This document shows positions 1 through 5,116 of a DNA stretch of 5,116 nt, one piece after another. Every line of letters starts with the position of its first letter. Position 1 is the stretch's first letter. The notes under the pieces are model-generated. The model had not been told where the DNA came from. It saw only the letters and a program-made list of their open reading frames with translations, and ran no database searches. This DNA comes from Chloroflexota bacterium (lineage in GTDB: Bacteria; Chloroflexota; Anaerolineae; B4-G1): assembly GCA_003648125.1 (NCBI GenBank), contig QMOE01000230.1:1-5116 (forward strand), in the 5' to 3' direction. The translations under genes were made by a program, and so were the position numbers.

Positions 1-6
1 ACGGGT

Positions 7-17
7 GAAAACGGCAC
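7..17. repeat. Left copy of 11-bp direct repeat (candidate target-site duplication)
   Basis: GAAAACGGCAC occurs here and again, identically, at 167-177, directly outside the two ends of the inverted-repeat element at 18-166. The duplication could be counted as 9 bp (AAAACGGCA) if the outer C17/G167 pair belongs to the element instead. Confidence 0.65.
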
Positions 18-166
18 TAGCTACCTGACACTTTGCAGCAGTTCGCCGGTTGAGTAGCCACGGAGTGGCGTATCGAAACCCAGAACTGCGCCAAAACGTG
101 GTTTCGATACGGCTTTCAGCCACAACCGACGTTTTGGCTGTGTTTTTCAAAACTGTCAGGTGGCTA
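18..166. mobile_element. MITE-like non-autonomous element, 149 bp, with terminal inverted repeats
   Basis: The left end TAGCTACCTGACACTTT (18-34) matches the reverse complement of the right end (150-166) at 15 of 17 positions, and the outermost 13 bp have a single mismatch. Identical 11-bp direct repeats abut both ends (7-17 and 167-177), as expected for a target duplication made on insertion. The interior has no plausible ORF but contains several inverted repeats: a perfect 12-bp pair at 69-80/100-111, a perfect 10-bp pair at 90-99/129-138 and a 7-bp pair at 38-44/83-89, so a transcript would fold strongly. The element lies in the gene-free space downstream of the response regulator. Terminal repeats plus duplication are seen directly; mobilisation by a transposase encoded elsewhere is inferred, and no transposase family can be assigned. 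A structured RNA gene flanked by chance repeats is a less likely alternative. Confidence 0.65.
69..111. repeat. Perfect 12-bp inverted repeat with 19-nt loop
   Basis: CGTATCGAAACC (69-80) is the exact reverse complement of GGTTTCGATACG (100-111). It is the strongest hairpin inside the MITE-like element. Its loop (81-99) contains most of the left arm of a second, mutually exclusive inverted repeat, GCCAAAACGT (90-99) with ACGTTTTGGC (129-138), so two alternative folds are possible. Confidence 0.8.
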
Positions 167-177
167 GAAAACGGCAC
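167..177. repeat. Right copy of 11-bp direct repeat (candidate target-site duplication)
   Basis: GAAAACGGCAC, identical to the copy at 7-17, begins immediately after the right terminal repeat of the element at 18-166. Confidence 0.65.
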
Positions 178-180
178 ATA

Positions 181-227
181 GGTAGTGACGACTTTAGTCG
201 TTCCGAGTGACTGAAGTCGCTACTACC
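181..227. repeat. 47-bp imperfect palindrome, likely dispersed intergenic repeat or 3'-end hairpin
   Basis: GGTAGTGACGACTTTAGTC (181-199) pairs with GACTGAAGTCGCTACTACC (209-227) at 16 of 19 positions around a 9-nt loop. It starts 11 bases beyond the stop codon of the response regulator gene, which ends at 239 on the minus strand, so it would form a long hairpin at the 3' end of that mRNA. No uninterrupted U-tract follows on the minus strand (the next bases read TATGTGCCGTTTTC), so it is not a textbook intrinsic terminator, although it could protect the 3' end or terminate weakly. Its symmetrical GGTAGT/ACTACC ends suggest a multicopy palindromic repeat of the host genome; that part is inference. 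Confidence 0.7.
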
Positions 228-238
228 TCCCACAGATT

Positions 239-868
239 TCACAACAATCCCCACTTTGTCGCCCGCATCACGGCCTCAATGCGATTGTGGGCATCCAGTT
301 TCTGGTAGAGGCTCTGGATGTAGGTCTTGATGGTGTTCTCACTCAGGCAGATTCGCTCTGCGATCTCACGATTGGCGAGTCCCTCAGCGATCAAACGCAG
401 GATCTCGATCTCGCGCAGCGTAAAGTGGTCAGGAGCATCCGCCTCTGGTCCCTCCCGCAGCCAATGGATCATCATGCGAGTGGCGCGCGGATCCACCGGC
501 GACTCTCCGCGCACCAACTCGTGGATGCTACGTCGCAGGTCGGTGCTGACCACGTCCTTTAACACATATCCTTTCGCTCCGGCGCTGATGCACTCTCGGA
601 CGACATTGCCGTCGAGGTAACTGGTCAGGATCAGCACCTGCACTTGCGGCGATTCACGCTGGATGCGGTAGCAAAGTTCGATGCCGCTGATTTTGGGAAG
701 TCGCACGTCCACCAGTGCCACGTCTGGTTGGGTCTCCCGGATAACACGCAGCGCTTCTTTGCCGTCCGCAGCCTCTCCGACGACCTGGAACTCGGGGTCG
801 CCTTGCAGAATAGCCGAGATACCCCGGCGCACGATTTCGTGATCGTCAACAACCACTATGCGGATCAT
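239..868 (-). CDS. NarL/FixJ-family response regulator transcription factor (REC + LuxR-type HTH)
   Basis: This 209-residue protein is the output half of the two-component system encoded here. The receiver domain spans about residues 2-117. It shows the acidic pair D8/D9, the phosphoacceptor D54 in ALVDVRLP, the switch residue T82 and the conserved lysine K104 in GYVLKD. After a linker, a LuxR-type helix-turn-helix covers about 148-206 (FTLREIEILRLIAEGLANREIA, then SENTIKTYIQSLYQKL), the usual DNA-binding and dimerisation unit. Length and layout are normal for the family (LiaR, DesR and NarL relatives). The ATG overlaps the kinase stop codon in an ATGA, and only a weak GAGA lies upstream, so translation is probably coupled to that of the kinase. 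Phosphorylation at D54 by the neighbouring kinase followed by promoter binding is the expected mechanism. Target genes are unknown. Confidence 0.95.
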   Translation of the reverse strand: MIRIVVVDDHEIVRRGISAILQGDPEFQVVGEAADGKEALRVIRETQPDVALVDVRLPKISGIELCYRIQRESPQVQVLILTSYLDGNVVRECISAGAKGYVLKDVVSTDLRRSIHELVRGESPVDPRATRMMIHWLREGPEADAPDHFTLREIEILRLIAEGLANREIAERICLSENTIKTYIQSLYQKLDAHNRIEAVMRATKWGLL

Positions 869-2034
869 TCGTCTCTCGTTTCGTCCCGTGGCAGCGGCAG
901 TTGAGCCTTGACTATTAGCCCTCCCTCCTCCCCGTTCATCAGGCTCAGCCCCCCGCCGGCCCGTTCCACCATCGTGCGCAAGGTAAAGACGCCGGCGTGA
1001 TAGCCATCGCCCTTCATCACGCCTGGCAGGCGCGATGAAGGGATTCCAACGCCGTTATCCTGCACTGTCACGGTCAAAGTGTCGCTGTCGGCAGAAAGGC
1101 TGACCAGCACCATTGTCGCCTGGGCGTGCTTGCGCACGTTGGCCAGCGCTTCCTGTACGACGCGCACGACCACGCCGCGCAGTTCGGCGTTCGGGAGTGC
1201 CAGTTGCGGAGGCAGTATCAGGCAGGTTTCGATGTCCACAGCTTCCTCGAACTCTTGCACCAGTGTTTGCAACACACAAGGGAGAGTCTCCCGGCTGGTG
1301 CTGCGTGCAAGTGCAAAGATGGCGTTGCGCACCTCCACGCTCCCCCGGGCTGCCATGCAGTGAATGGCCTCCAGATGGGCAAGTGGAGCGCGATCAGCGT
1401 TCAATGCCTCCAGCCCGCGCTCCGCCTCGAGGCCGATGCTGTAAAAGAGCTGGGCCACTGTGTCGTGCAGGTCGTGGGCCAGTCGCTCCCGCTCCTGCAG
1501 ACGAGCCATCTCCTCCGCTTTGGCGTAGAGGCTGGCGTTCTCGATAGCCACAGTGGCCAGGTCGGCCAAGCCGGTCAGCAGCGCCTCGTCTTCCGGGGTG
1601 AAAGGCGGGTGCCCCAGCCGTTGTCCCAGGAACAGGCTCCCCAGCACGCGGTCGCGGAAGCGCAGGGGCACGCCCAGGAAGGGGCCAATCGGCGGGTGTC
1701 CGGCGGGAAATCCCACGCTGGCCGGATGCTGGTCAACCCGTGCCAGGCGCAGCGGACGGCCCTCCTTGTGCGGCAGGCCCAGGATACCGCGTCCCTGGGG
1801 CTGGGCCAGGCCGCACGGGGTAGGCCAGCCGTGGATGCGCAGGACCTCGTAGCGGGTCGGGTCTTGCTCATCGAGTACCAATATGCCGCCGAACTCGGCC
1901 CCGACGAGTTCCGTTGCTGTGTCCACGATCTCCTGGAGCAGAGGGTCCAGGTCGAGTTGGGCGGTGATGGAACTGGCGATCTGCATCAAGCGCAGGGCAT
2001 ATTCGGGGCAGTCTGTTTCGAGTGATTTTGTCAT
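865..2034 (-). CDS. Soluble GAF-domain sensor histidine kinase, NarX/DesK type (HisKA_3)
   Basis: This is a 389-residue cytoplasmic kinase with no membrane segments. After a short helical lead-in (SSITAQLDLDPLLQEIV), a GAF sensor domain covers about residues 25-168, including the GFPAGHPP...PFLGVPL stretch. The HisKA_3 dimerisation helix follows (about 178-245), with the phosphoacceptor H190 in RLAHDLHDTVAQ. The HATPase_c domain (about 282-382) has the N-box QEALANVRKHA (N299) and the G1 box DNGVG (326-330). The later glycine box is unusual: YHAGVFTLRTMVERAGGG stands where the family normally has GxGLxGMxERA. The ATG at 2034 was chosen because a longer reading to 2160 would run into the hydrolase gene and add 42 residues with no family character. 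No clear Shine-Dalgarno is seen upstream. The stop overlaps the regulator start by 4 bases. The GAF ligand is unknown. Confidence 0.93.
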   Translation of the reverse strand: MTKSLETDCPEYALRLMQIASSITAQLDLDPLLQEIVDTATELVGAEFGGILVLDEQDPTRYEVLRIHGWPTPCGLAQPQGRGILGLPHKEGRPLRLARVDQHPASVGFPAGHPPIGPFLGVPLRFRDRVLGSLFLGQRLGHPPFTPEDEALLTGLADLATVAIENASLYAKAEEMARLQERERLAHDLHDTVAQLFYSIGLEAERGLEALNADRAPLAHLEAIHCMAARGSVEVRNAIFALARSTSRETLPCVLQTLVQEFEEAVDIETCLILPPQLALPNAELRGVVVRVVQEALANVRKHAQATMVLVSLSADSDTLTVTVQDNGVGIPSSRLPGVMKGDGYHAGVFTLRTMVERAGGGLSLMNGEEGGLIVKAQLPLPRDETRDE

Positions 2035-2086
2035 CTGCCGTCGTAATGGTACAAATCGAGGTTTTAAGGCACCTGAGCAGTTGCTT

Positions 2087-3073
2087 TTACCAGGCGTCAA
2101 TTTCTTGGCCCACGAGCACGTCTCGATAAGCCGCGCCAAATGCCTGGCGGAAGGCCTCAATGCTCCAATCGCAACTGTCGTGGGCCGAGAGGGCGACCAG
2201 TTGTGGATGGCGACGCTTTAGATACGCGATGGCGGTCTCTACGTCCTGCCGGTTGACCGGATCCCAAGGCCATTTGCCCGTGCCCAGGAATTGCTGCGCC
2301 GGCAATCCCAATATCGCTTCCCGCGAGGCTGTGACTGGGTAGTGCAGCCCGCCGACGAGGCCGTAGAGTGGGTCGTCGAACAGCATCTCGGCCCGGTCAA
2401 CGATGCGTTGGAGGGTGGGGTGCCCGCAGCCGATGACGAGCACGATGCCCTTGCCCTCCACGTTGACCGCCAACGATTGCTCCGGAGTCCAACCGAAGAA
2501 GAAGAGTTGACGCGGAATAGGCCCCATGCTGGCGACGCCAGGGGCGATGACACGCGGCCCGTCCACGAGCGTGACCTGCGCCGTGGGATGAGAGAGCGGT
2601 TCCGGCACGTAGGCCGGGATGTCACGCAGGTCAACCGGTTGGCCCGATAGAGCGAAACTCTTGTGCATTTGGTGCGAGGTGCCCCCCAGGTGATCCGAGT
2701 GCGCGTGGGAGATGACCAGCGCGTCAATCTCGGCCACGTCTACGCCCAGGGCGGCCATATTGCGCAGCAAGGGAGAGGGGTGCTCATTCTGCATGTTGTA
2801 GCCCACATCGAAGAGGATGGTAGTGTCGTCGGCGCGGACGAGATAGGAGACGCCTGGTTCGCCTATCAAGTCATCGTGGGCGGTGTACCAGTCAATCAGG
2901 GGCAGGATAGTGAGGTGTTTGACCGTGCCCGCGTCATCGAGTTTTGGGTAGCGGGCGGCGGCCCACGCTTCGTCGGCGCGGCGGCGGCCCAGGTGGAAGC
3001 GGGCCACCAGCCCTCCGGCGGCGCCCGCCGCGAGACTGCTCAATCCGAAAGCAAGCGCTCGTTTGGCTTTCAT
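2087..3073 (-). CDS. Metallo-beta-lactamase-fold hydrolase, COG1237-like (TM0207/dihydropterin ribofuranosyl-aminobenzene phosphate synthase-related), membrane-anchored
   Basis: This 328-residue metal-dependent hydrolase has the signature HAHSDHLGG (H123, H125, D127, H128), preceded by the strand ITILFDVGYN-like segment at about 84-93. Further likely ligands follow: H218 in VIGCGHPT, H244 in GGLHYP and H298 in SAHDS. The order GCGHP then GGLH resembles the COG1237 family, whose archaeal members act in methanopterin synthesis; most bacterial members have no proven substrate. An N-terminal segment (about residues 7-24, Ala/Gly/Leu-rich), preceded by K3/R5 and followed by an RRR cluster, looks like an uncleaved anchor or weak signal peptide, with no lipobox. 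The ATG at 3073 has a strong Shine-Dalgarno 8 nt upstream; the adjacent in-frame GTG at 3076 is possible. It lies 69 nt after map and 52 nt before the kinase, with no terminator seen, so co-transcription is plausible. The exact reaction is not predictable. Confidence 0.88.
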   Translation of the reverse strand: MKAKRALAFGLSSLAAGAAGGLVARFHLGRRRADEAWAAARYPKLDDAGTVKHLTILPLIDWYTAHDDLIGEPGVSYLVRADDTTILFDVGYNMQNEHPSPLLRNMAALGVDVAEIDALVISHAHSDHLGGTSHQMHKSFALSGQPVDLRDIPAYVPEPLSHPTAQVTLVDGPRVIAPGVASMGPIPRQLFFFGWTPEQSLAVNVEGKGIVLVIGCGHPTLQRIVDRAEMLFDDPLYGLVGGLHYPVTASREAILGLPAQQFLGTGKWPWDPVNRQDVETAIAYLKRRHPQLVALSAHDSCDWSIEAFRQAFGAAYRDVLVGQEIDAW

Positions 3074-3081
3074 CACACTGT

Positions 3082-3087
3082 CTCCTT
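3082..3087 (-). promoter_or_regulatory. Shine-Dalgarno site of the hydrolase gene
   Basis: AAGGAG on the minus strand lies 8 nt before the ATG at 3073 and 5 nt before the GTG at 3076. It fits the ATG best. It is the only strong ribosome-binding site in the window. Confidence 0.8.
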
Positions 3088-3142
3088 GTGCTACGTTCCC
3101 AGTTCCTGATTGGTCAGTGCTTTGTTGATCTTGTCCAGCTTC

Positions 3143-4009
3143 CTATGCCGTCAACACCTCCACGCCATCTTCGGTGACGCGCATGGTGTGTTCCCACTGG
3201 GCCGAGAGGGAGCCGTCGGCGGTCACGACCGTCCAGCCGTCTTTCAGTACCTTGACCCGGTAATCGCCGGTGTTGATCATTGGTTCGATGGTAAAGACCA
3301 TGTTCGGCGTCAGTAATTTGCCGGCTCCGGGTTTCCCGAAATGGCGCACCTCTGGCGGTTCGTGGAACTGGATGCCCGTCCCGTGCCCGATGTAATCCCG
3401 CACGACCGAGTAGCCGTGTTGCTCGGCGTGCTGCTGGATGGCGTGGCCGATGTCGCCCAGGGTGTGGCCCGGTTCCACCTGTTCGATTCCCAGGTAGAGA
3501 CATTCGCGGGTCACTTGCACCAGCCTGCGCGCTTCCTCAGAGACCGCGCCAATCAGGAACATGCGACTGGCATCGCCATAGTAACCGTCCAGAATGGAGG
3601 TGACGTCAACGTTGAGGATGTCGCCCTCTTTCAATACAGTGCCATCGGGGATGCCGTGGCAGACCTGGTCGTTGAGCGTGGTGCAGACGCTTTTGGGAAA
3701 GCCCCGATAGTTCAGCGGCGCAGGGGTAGCGCCATGGGCCAGGGTGTACTCGTGAACCCAGCGGTTGATGTCGCCAGTGGTGATACCGGCGACAATCCGC
3801 TCCTCCAGCATGTCCAGGATGTCGCGGGTCAAATGGCTGCTCCTGCGGATGCCCTCGATCTGTTCATCGGTCTTGATGATGATGCCAGATGACTGTTCTT
3901 TCACCTCTCGGCGTTGGTGCAATGTTGCCAGGTCTTGCTTGAGGTGGCAGTGCTTGTACTTTTTTCCGCTCCCGCACCAACAGGGAGCATTTCTTGATAG
4001 TTTGTGCAT
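3143..4009 (-). CDS. map: Type I methionine aminopeptidase with N-terminal SEC-C zinc motif
   Basis: This 288-residue cytosolic enzyme removes the initiator methionine from nascent proteins. The N-terminus carries a SEC-C motif (residues 8-22, PCWCGSGKKYKHCH: C10, C12, C21, H22), a small zinc-binding module that may help contact the ribosome. The catalytic pita-bread domain (about 45-288) keeps all five dimetal ligands: D135 (NVDVT), D146 (YYGDAS), H209 (GHGTG), E242 (TIEPM) and E273 (QWEHT). It also has the substrate-contacting histidine H118 in VCHGIPDG. It is about 24 residues longer than the E. coli enzyme, mainly because of the SEC-C extension. The ATG at 4009 was chosen because the SEC-C motif begins just after it; the longer reading to 4117 adds 36 unrelated residues and overlaps the upstream gene. 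There is no Shine-Dalgarno; a TATAAT box lies just upstream instead. Confidence 0.97.
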   Translation of the reverse strand: MHKLSRNAPCWCGSGKKYKHCHLKQDLATLHQRREVKEQSSGIIIKTDEQIEGIRRSSHLTRDILDMLEERIVAGITTGDINRWVHEYTLAHGATPAPLNYRGFPKSVCTTLNDQVCHGIPDGTVLKEGDILNVDVTSILDGYYGDASRMFLIGAVSEEARRLVQVTRECLYLGIEQVEPGHTLGDIGHAIQQHAEQHGYSVVRDYIGHGTGIQFHEPPEVRHFGKPGAGKLLTPNMVFTIEPMINTGDYRVKVLKDGWTVVTADGSLSAQWEHTMRVTEDGVEVLTA

Positions 4010-4016
4010 AATGGTT

Positions 4017-4025
4017 ATTATAGCA
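4017..4025 (-). promoter_or_regulatory. Extended -10 promoter of map, possibly giving a leaderless mRNA
   Basis: On the minus strand TGCTATAAT is a consensus extended -10 element (TGnTATAAT, hexamer at 4017-4022). Only 7 bases separate it from the ATG at 4009, so the usual initiation distance puts the transcript start at or next to the A of the ATG. The absence of a Shine-Dalgarno site fits. The -35 match is poor (CTGCAA at 16-bp spacing), as is normal for extended -10 promoters. An 8-bp palindrome CAATATTG (4034-4041) lies upstream near the -35 region; its significance is unknown. Confidence 0.6.
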
Positions 4026-4065
4026 TTATTTCCCAATATTGCAGGGAAGCGGTGATGCGCGAGTT

Positions 4066-5116
4066 TTATTGGGTGAGATGTGCCCGATCTCGCCGCGCAA
4101 CCCGCCGCCACAGCCACACGAGAAACACTAGCGTCGCCAGTCCCACCAGTGTCATCCCTGTGGTGTCGTCGGGCCGATTGAGATTGTCGAGTTCCTGCAC
4201 CGGCGCCAGGAGCACAAATAACATTAACGCTCCGCCCGCCAGCGCCAGGCGGTGCTGGTCAGGCCACGCGCCGCCGCGCGACATACGTTGCACCATCCAC
4301 ACCACCAGCACGACCAGCGCGACGGTAGCCAGCAACGTGAGTGGTACGGGCACGCCGATTTTGGGCGGCGCCCACTGGATGACGAAAAAGACGAGGGTGG
4401 CGCCAAAGCCGAGCAGCGCAAACCGTAGGGGCGATCCCTTGCGGTCGCCCGATTGCAGGGGCGATTCCTTGCGGTCGCCCGATTGCAGGGGCGATTCCTT
4501 GCGGTCGCCCGATTGCAGGGGCGATCCCTTGCGATCGCCCGATTGCAGGGGCGATCCCTTGCGGTCGCCCACCTGCCGGGCAATCAGGAACAGCGCGACG
4601 ACAGCAACGATAGCCAGCACGTAGGGCGCGAACGGCGGGCGGTACGTCGTCAGCGCGAAAAAGCCTAACAGCACGTCGGCCAGCAGCAGCAGCGACAACC
4701 CGATCATTCCCCGGCGGCCGATCCAGTGCTCGCCGCGTTGGGCAGGGAAGATCAATTCGACCAGCAGGATGGGGATAGCGATGCTGAACACGGCGTGGAA
4801 GATGGTCAGTTGCAGGCTCCAGACCCAGTTGACGCCAGCCCAGCGGCCGTAGGAGCCGAGCGGGCCGAGATCCATCCAGTTGGGATCGAAGAAAGACTTG
4901 ACCATCAGTCCTTCCTCGACAATGCCGTAGGCCGCGCCGAGCACAAAGACGGTCGGCCAGCCCTTCCTCCAACGCACGCGCAGTTCGCGGACCAGGATCG
5001 CGCCGCTGCCGTACAGCGCGGCCAACACCAGCAGCGCGAACGGGCTGAAGAACTCAACCGGCGGCGCGGAGCCGGACAGTAACTCGGCGAGCATCGGCGA
5101 GAGGAAGAACAATGTC
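4066..5116 (-). CDS. Multi-pass membrane protein of unknown function, 5' end outside the window
   Basis: The reading frame is open to the right edge. The first in-window start-like codon is a TTG at 5112 with sequence character already typical of a protein interior, so the true start probably lies beyond the window. Counting from that TTG, 348 residues are visible with about nine hydrophobic segments (roughly 21-42, 54-70, 97-123, 136-155, 161-179, 231-248, 256-274, 288-304, 319-336). Arg/Lys-rich loops at 43-52, 124-135, 180-230 and the C-terminal tail suggest these face the cytoplasm. GIVEEGLMVKSFFDP and TIFHAVFS, with a glutamate pair and a histidine in membrane segments, loosely recall the EExxxR/FxxxH motifs of CPBP-type intramembrane proteases, but the arginine is absent, so this is only a hint. 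Residues 182-230 are a decapeptide repeat (see 4427-4570). It ends 56 nt before map. Confidence 0.85.
   Translation of the reverse strand, partial: TLFFLSPMLAELLSGSAPPVEFFSPFALLVLAALYGSGAILVRELRVRWRKGWPTVFVLGAAYGIVEEGLMVKSFFDPNWMDLGPLGSYGRWAGVNWVWSLQLTIFHAVFSIAIPILLVELIFPAQRGEHWIGRRGMIGLSLLLLADVLLGFFALTTYRPPFAPYVLAIVAVVALFLIARQVGDRKGSPLQSGDRKGSPLQSGDRKESPLQSGDRKESPLQSGDRKGSPLRFALLGFGATLVFFVIQWAPPKIGVPVPLTLLATVALVVLVVWMVQRMSRGGAWPDQHRLALAGGALMLFVLLAPVQELDNLNRPDDTTGMTLVGLATLVFLVWLWRRVARRDRAHLTQ
4427..4570. repeat. In-frame tandem repeat, 30-bp unit x 4.8, each unit with an internal palindrome
   Basis: The unit begins AGGGGCGAT(C/T)CCTTGCG and recurs exactly every 30 bp from 4427, 4457, 4487, 4517 and 4547, the last being incomplete. 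The units differ at only two positions in the core: C or T in GCGATYCC, and A instead of G in the fourth unit's GCGATCGC. Each holds an inverted repeat GGGCGA...TCGCCC, which in the fourth unit extends to a perfect GGGCGATC/GATCGCCC around a 6-nt loop. Read on the minus strand the array encodes GDRKGSPLQS twice, GDRKESPLQS twice and a final GDRKGSPLR, in a predicted cytoplasmic loop of the membrane protein. There are no variable spacers. It looks like a palindromic dispersed repeat that entered the gene and then duplicated in tandem; the period, a multiple of three, keeps the frame open at any copy number. Confidence 0.9.

Noticed and set aside
117..147. Rho-independent terminator on the plus strand (CAGCCA...TGGCTG followed by a T-run)
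   Set aside because: No plus-strand gene precedes it in the window, the stem is short with a mismatch, and it lies within the folded interior of the MITE-like element.
1126..2025. 299-residue open frame on the plus strand
   Set aside because: It is antisense to the kinase gene in high-GC DNA, has no domain-like motifs, and the opposite strand encodes a clear kinase.
2035..2160. 42-residue N-terminal extension of the histidine kinase from an ATG at 2160
   Set aside because: It overlaps the end of the hydrolase gene by more than 70 bases, lacks family-like sequence, and a better start exists at 2034.
2087..3073. Beta-lactam resistance enzyme
   Set aside because: The HxHxDH fold is shared by many hydrolases; the GCGHP and GGLH motifs point to the COG1237-like group rather than class B beta-lactamases.
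3090..3142. Possible coding remnant KLDKINKALTNQELGT between map and the hydrolase gene
   Set aside because: Only about 19 codons are open, there is no start codon, and methionine aminopeptidase already ends at its normal C-terminus; chance is sufficient.
4010..4117. 36-residue N-terminal extension of methionine aminopeptidase from a start at 4117
   Set aside because: It overlaps the membrane-protein gene, and the SEC-C motif starts just after the ATG at 4009, which also has a promoter placed to match.
4427..4570. CRISPR-like array of 30-bp repeats
   Set aside because: The units are directly contiguous with no unique spacers, lie in frame inside a coding gene, and no cas gene is nearby.

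Overview
The window is a GC-rich, tightly packed bacterial segment in which all five protein genes lie on the minus strand, so it reads from right to left. In transcription order it holds: (1) the 3' part of a multi-pass membrane protein gene that enters from beyond the right edge; (2) a type I methionine aminopeptidase with an N-terminal SEC-C zinc motif (map); (3) a metallo-beta-lactamase-fold hydrolase with an N-terminal hydrophobic anchor; (4) a soluble GAF-domain histidine kinase of the NarX/DesK type; and (5) its NarL/LuxR-type response regulator, overlapping the kinase gene by 4 bases (ATGA). No gene-free stretch exceeds 300 bases.

The source is most likely an uncultured member of the Chloroflexota. 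This is inference from gene style (GAF plus HisKA_3 kinase paired with a NarL-type regulator, and the sequence style of the membrane protein) and from the palindromic repeats. No phylogenetic marker in the window proves it.

Positions 1-238, downstream of the response regulator, hold no gene but are rich in structure. A 149-bp element (18-166) has 17-bp imperfect terminal inverted repeats, an internal 12-bp perfect inverted repeat, and an 11-bp direct repeat (GAAAACGGCAC) touching both ends. This is the signature of a small non-autonomous transposable element (MITE). Beside it (181-227) is a separate long imperfect palindrome that looks like a dispersed repeat and could fold at the 3' end of the regulator mRNA.

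The second notable structure is inside the membrane-protein gene. A 30-bp unit carrying its own small palindrome is repeated almost five times in tandem (4427-4570). It stays in frame and encodes GDRK(G/E)SPLQS decapeptides in a loop predicted to be cytoplasmic. It looks like a palindromic repeat that entered a gene and then expanded.

Functionally, map is housekeeping and appears to have its own promoter, with a TATAAT box so close to the ATG that the mRNA may be leaderless. The hydrolase has a clear Shine-Dalgarno site. The kinase and regulator form one translationally coupled two-component system, possibly co-transcribed with the hydrolase; its signal and targets cannot be read from the sequence.
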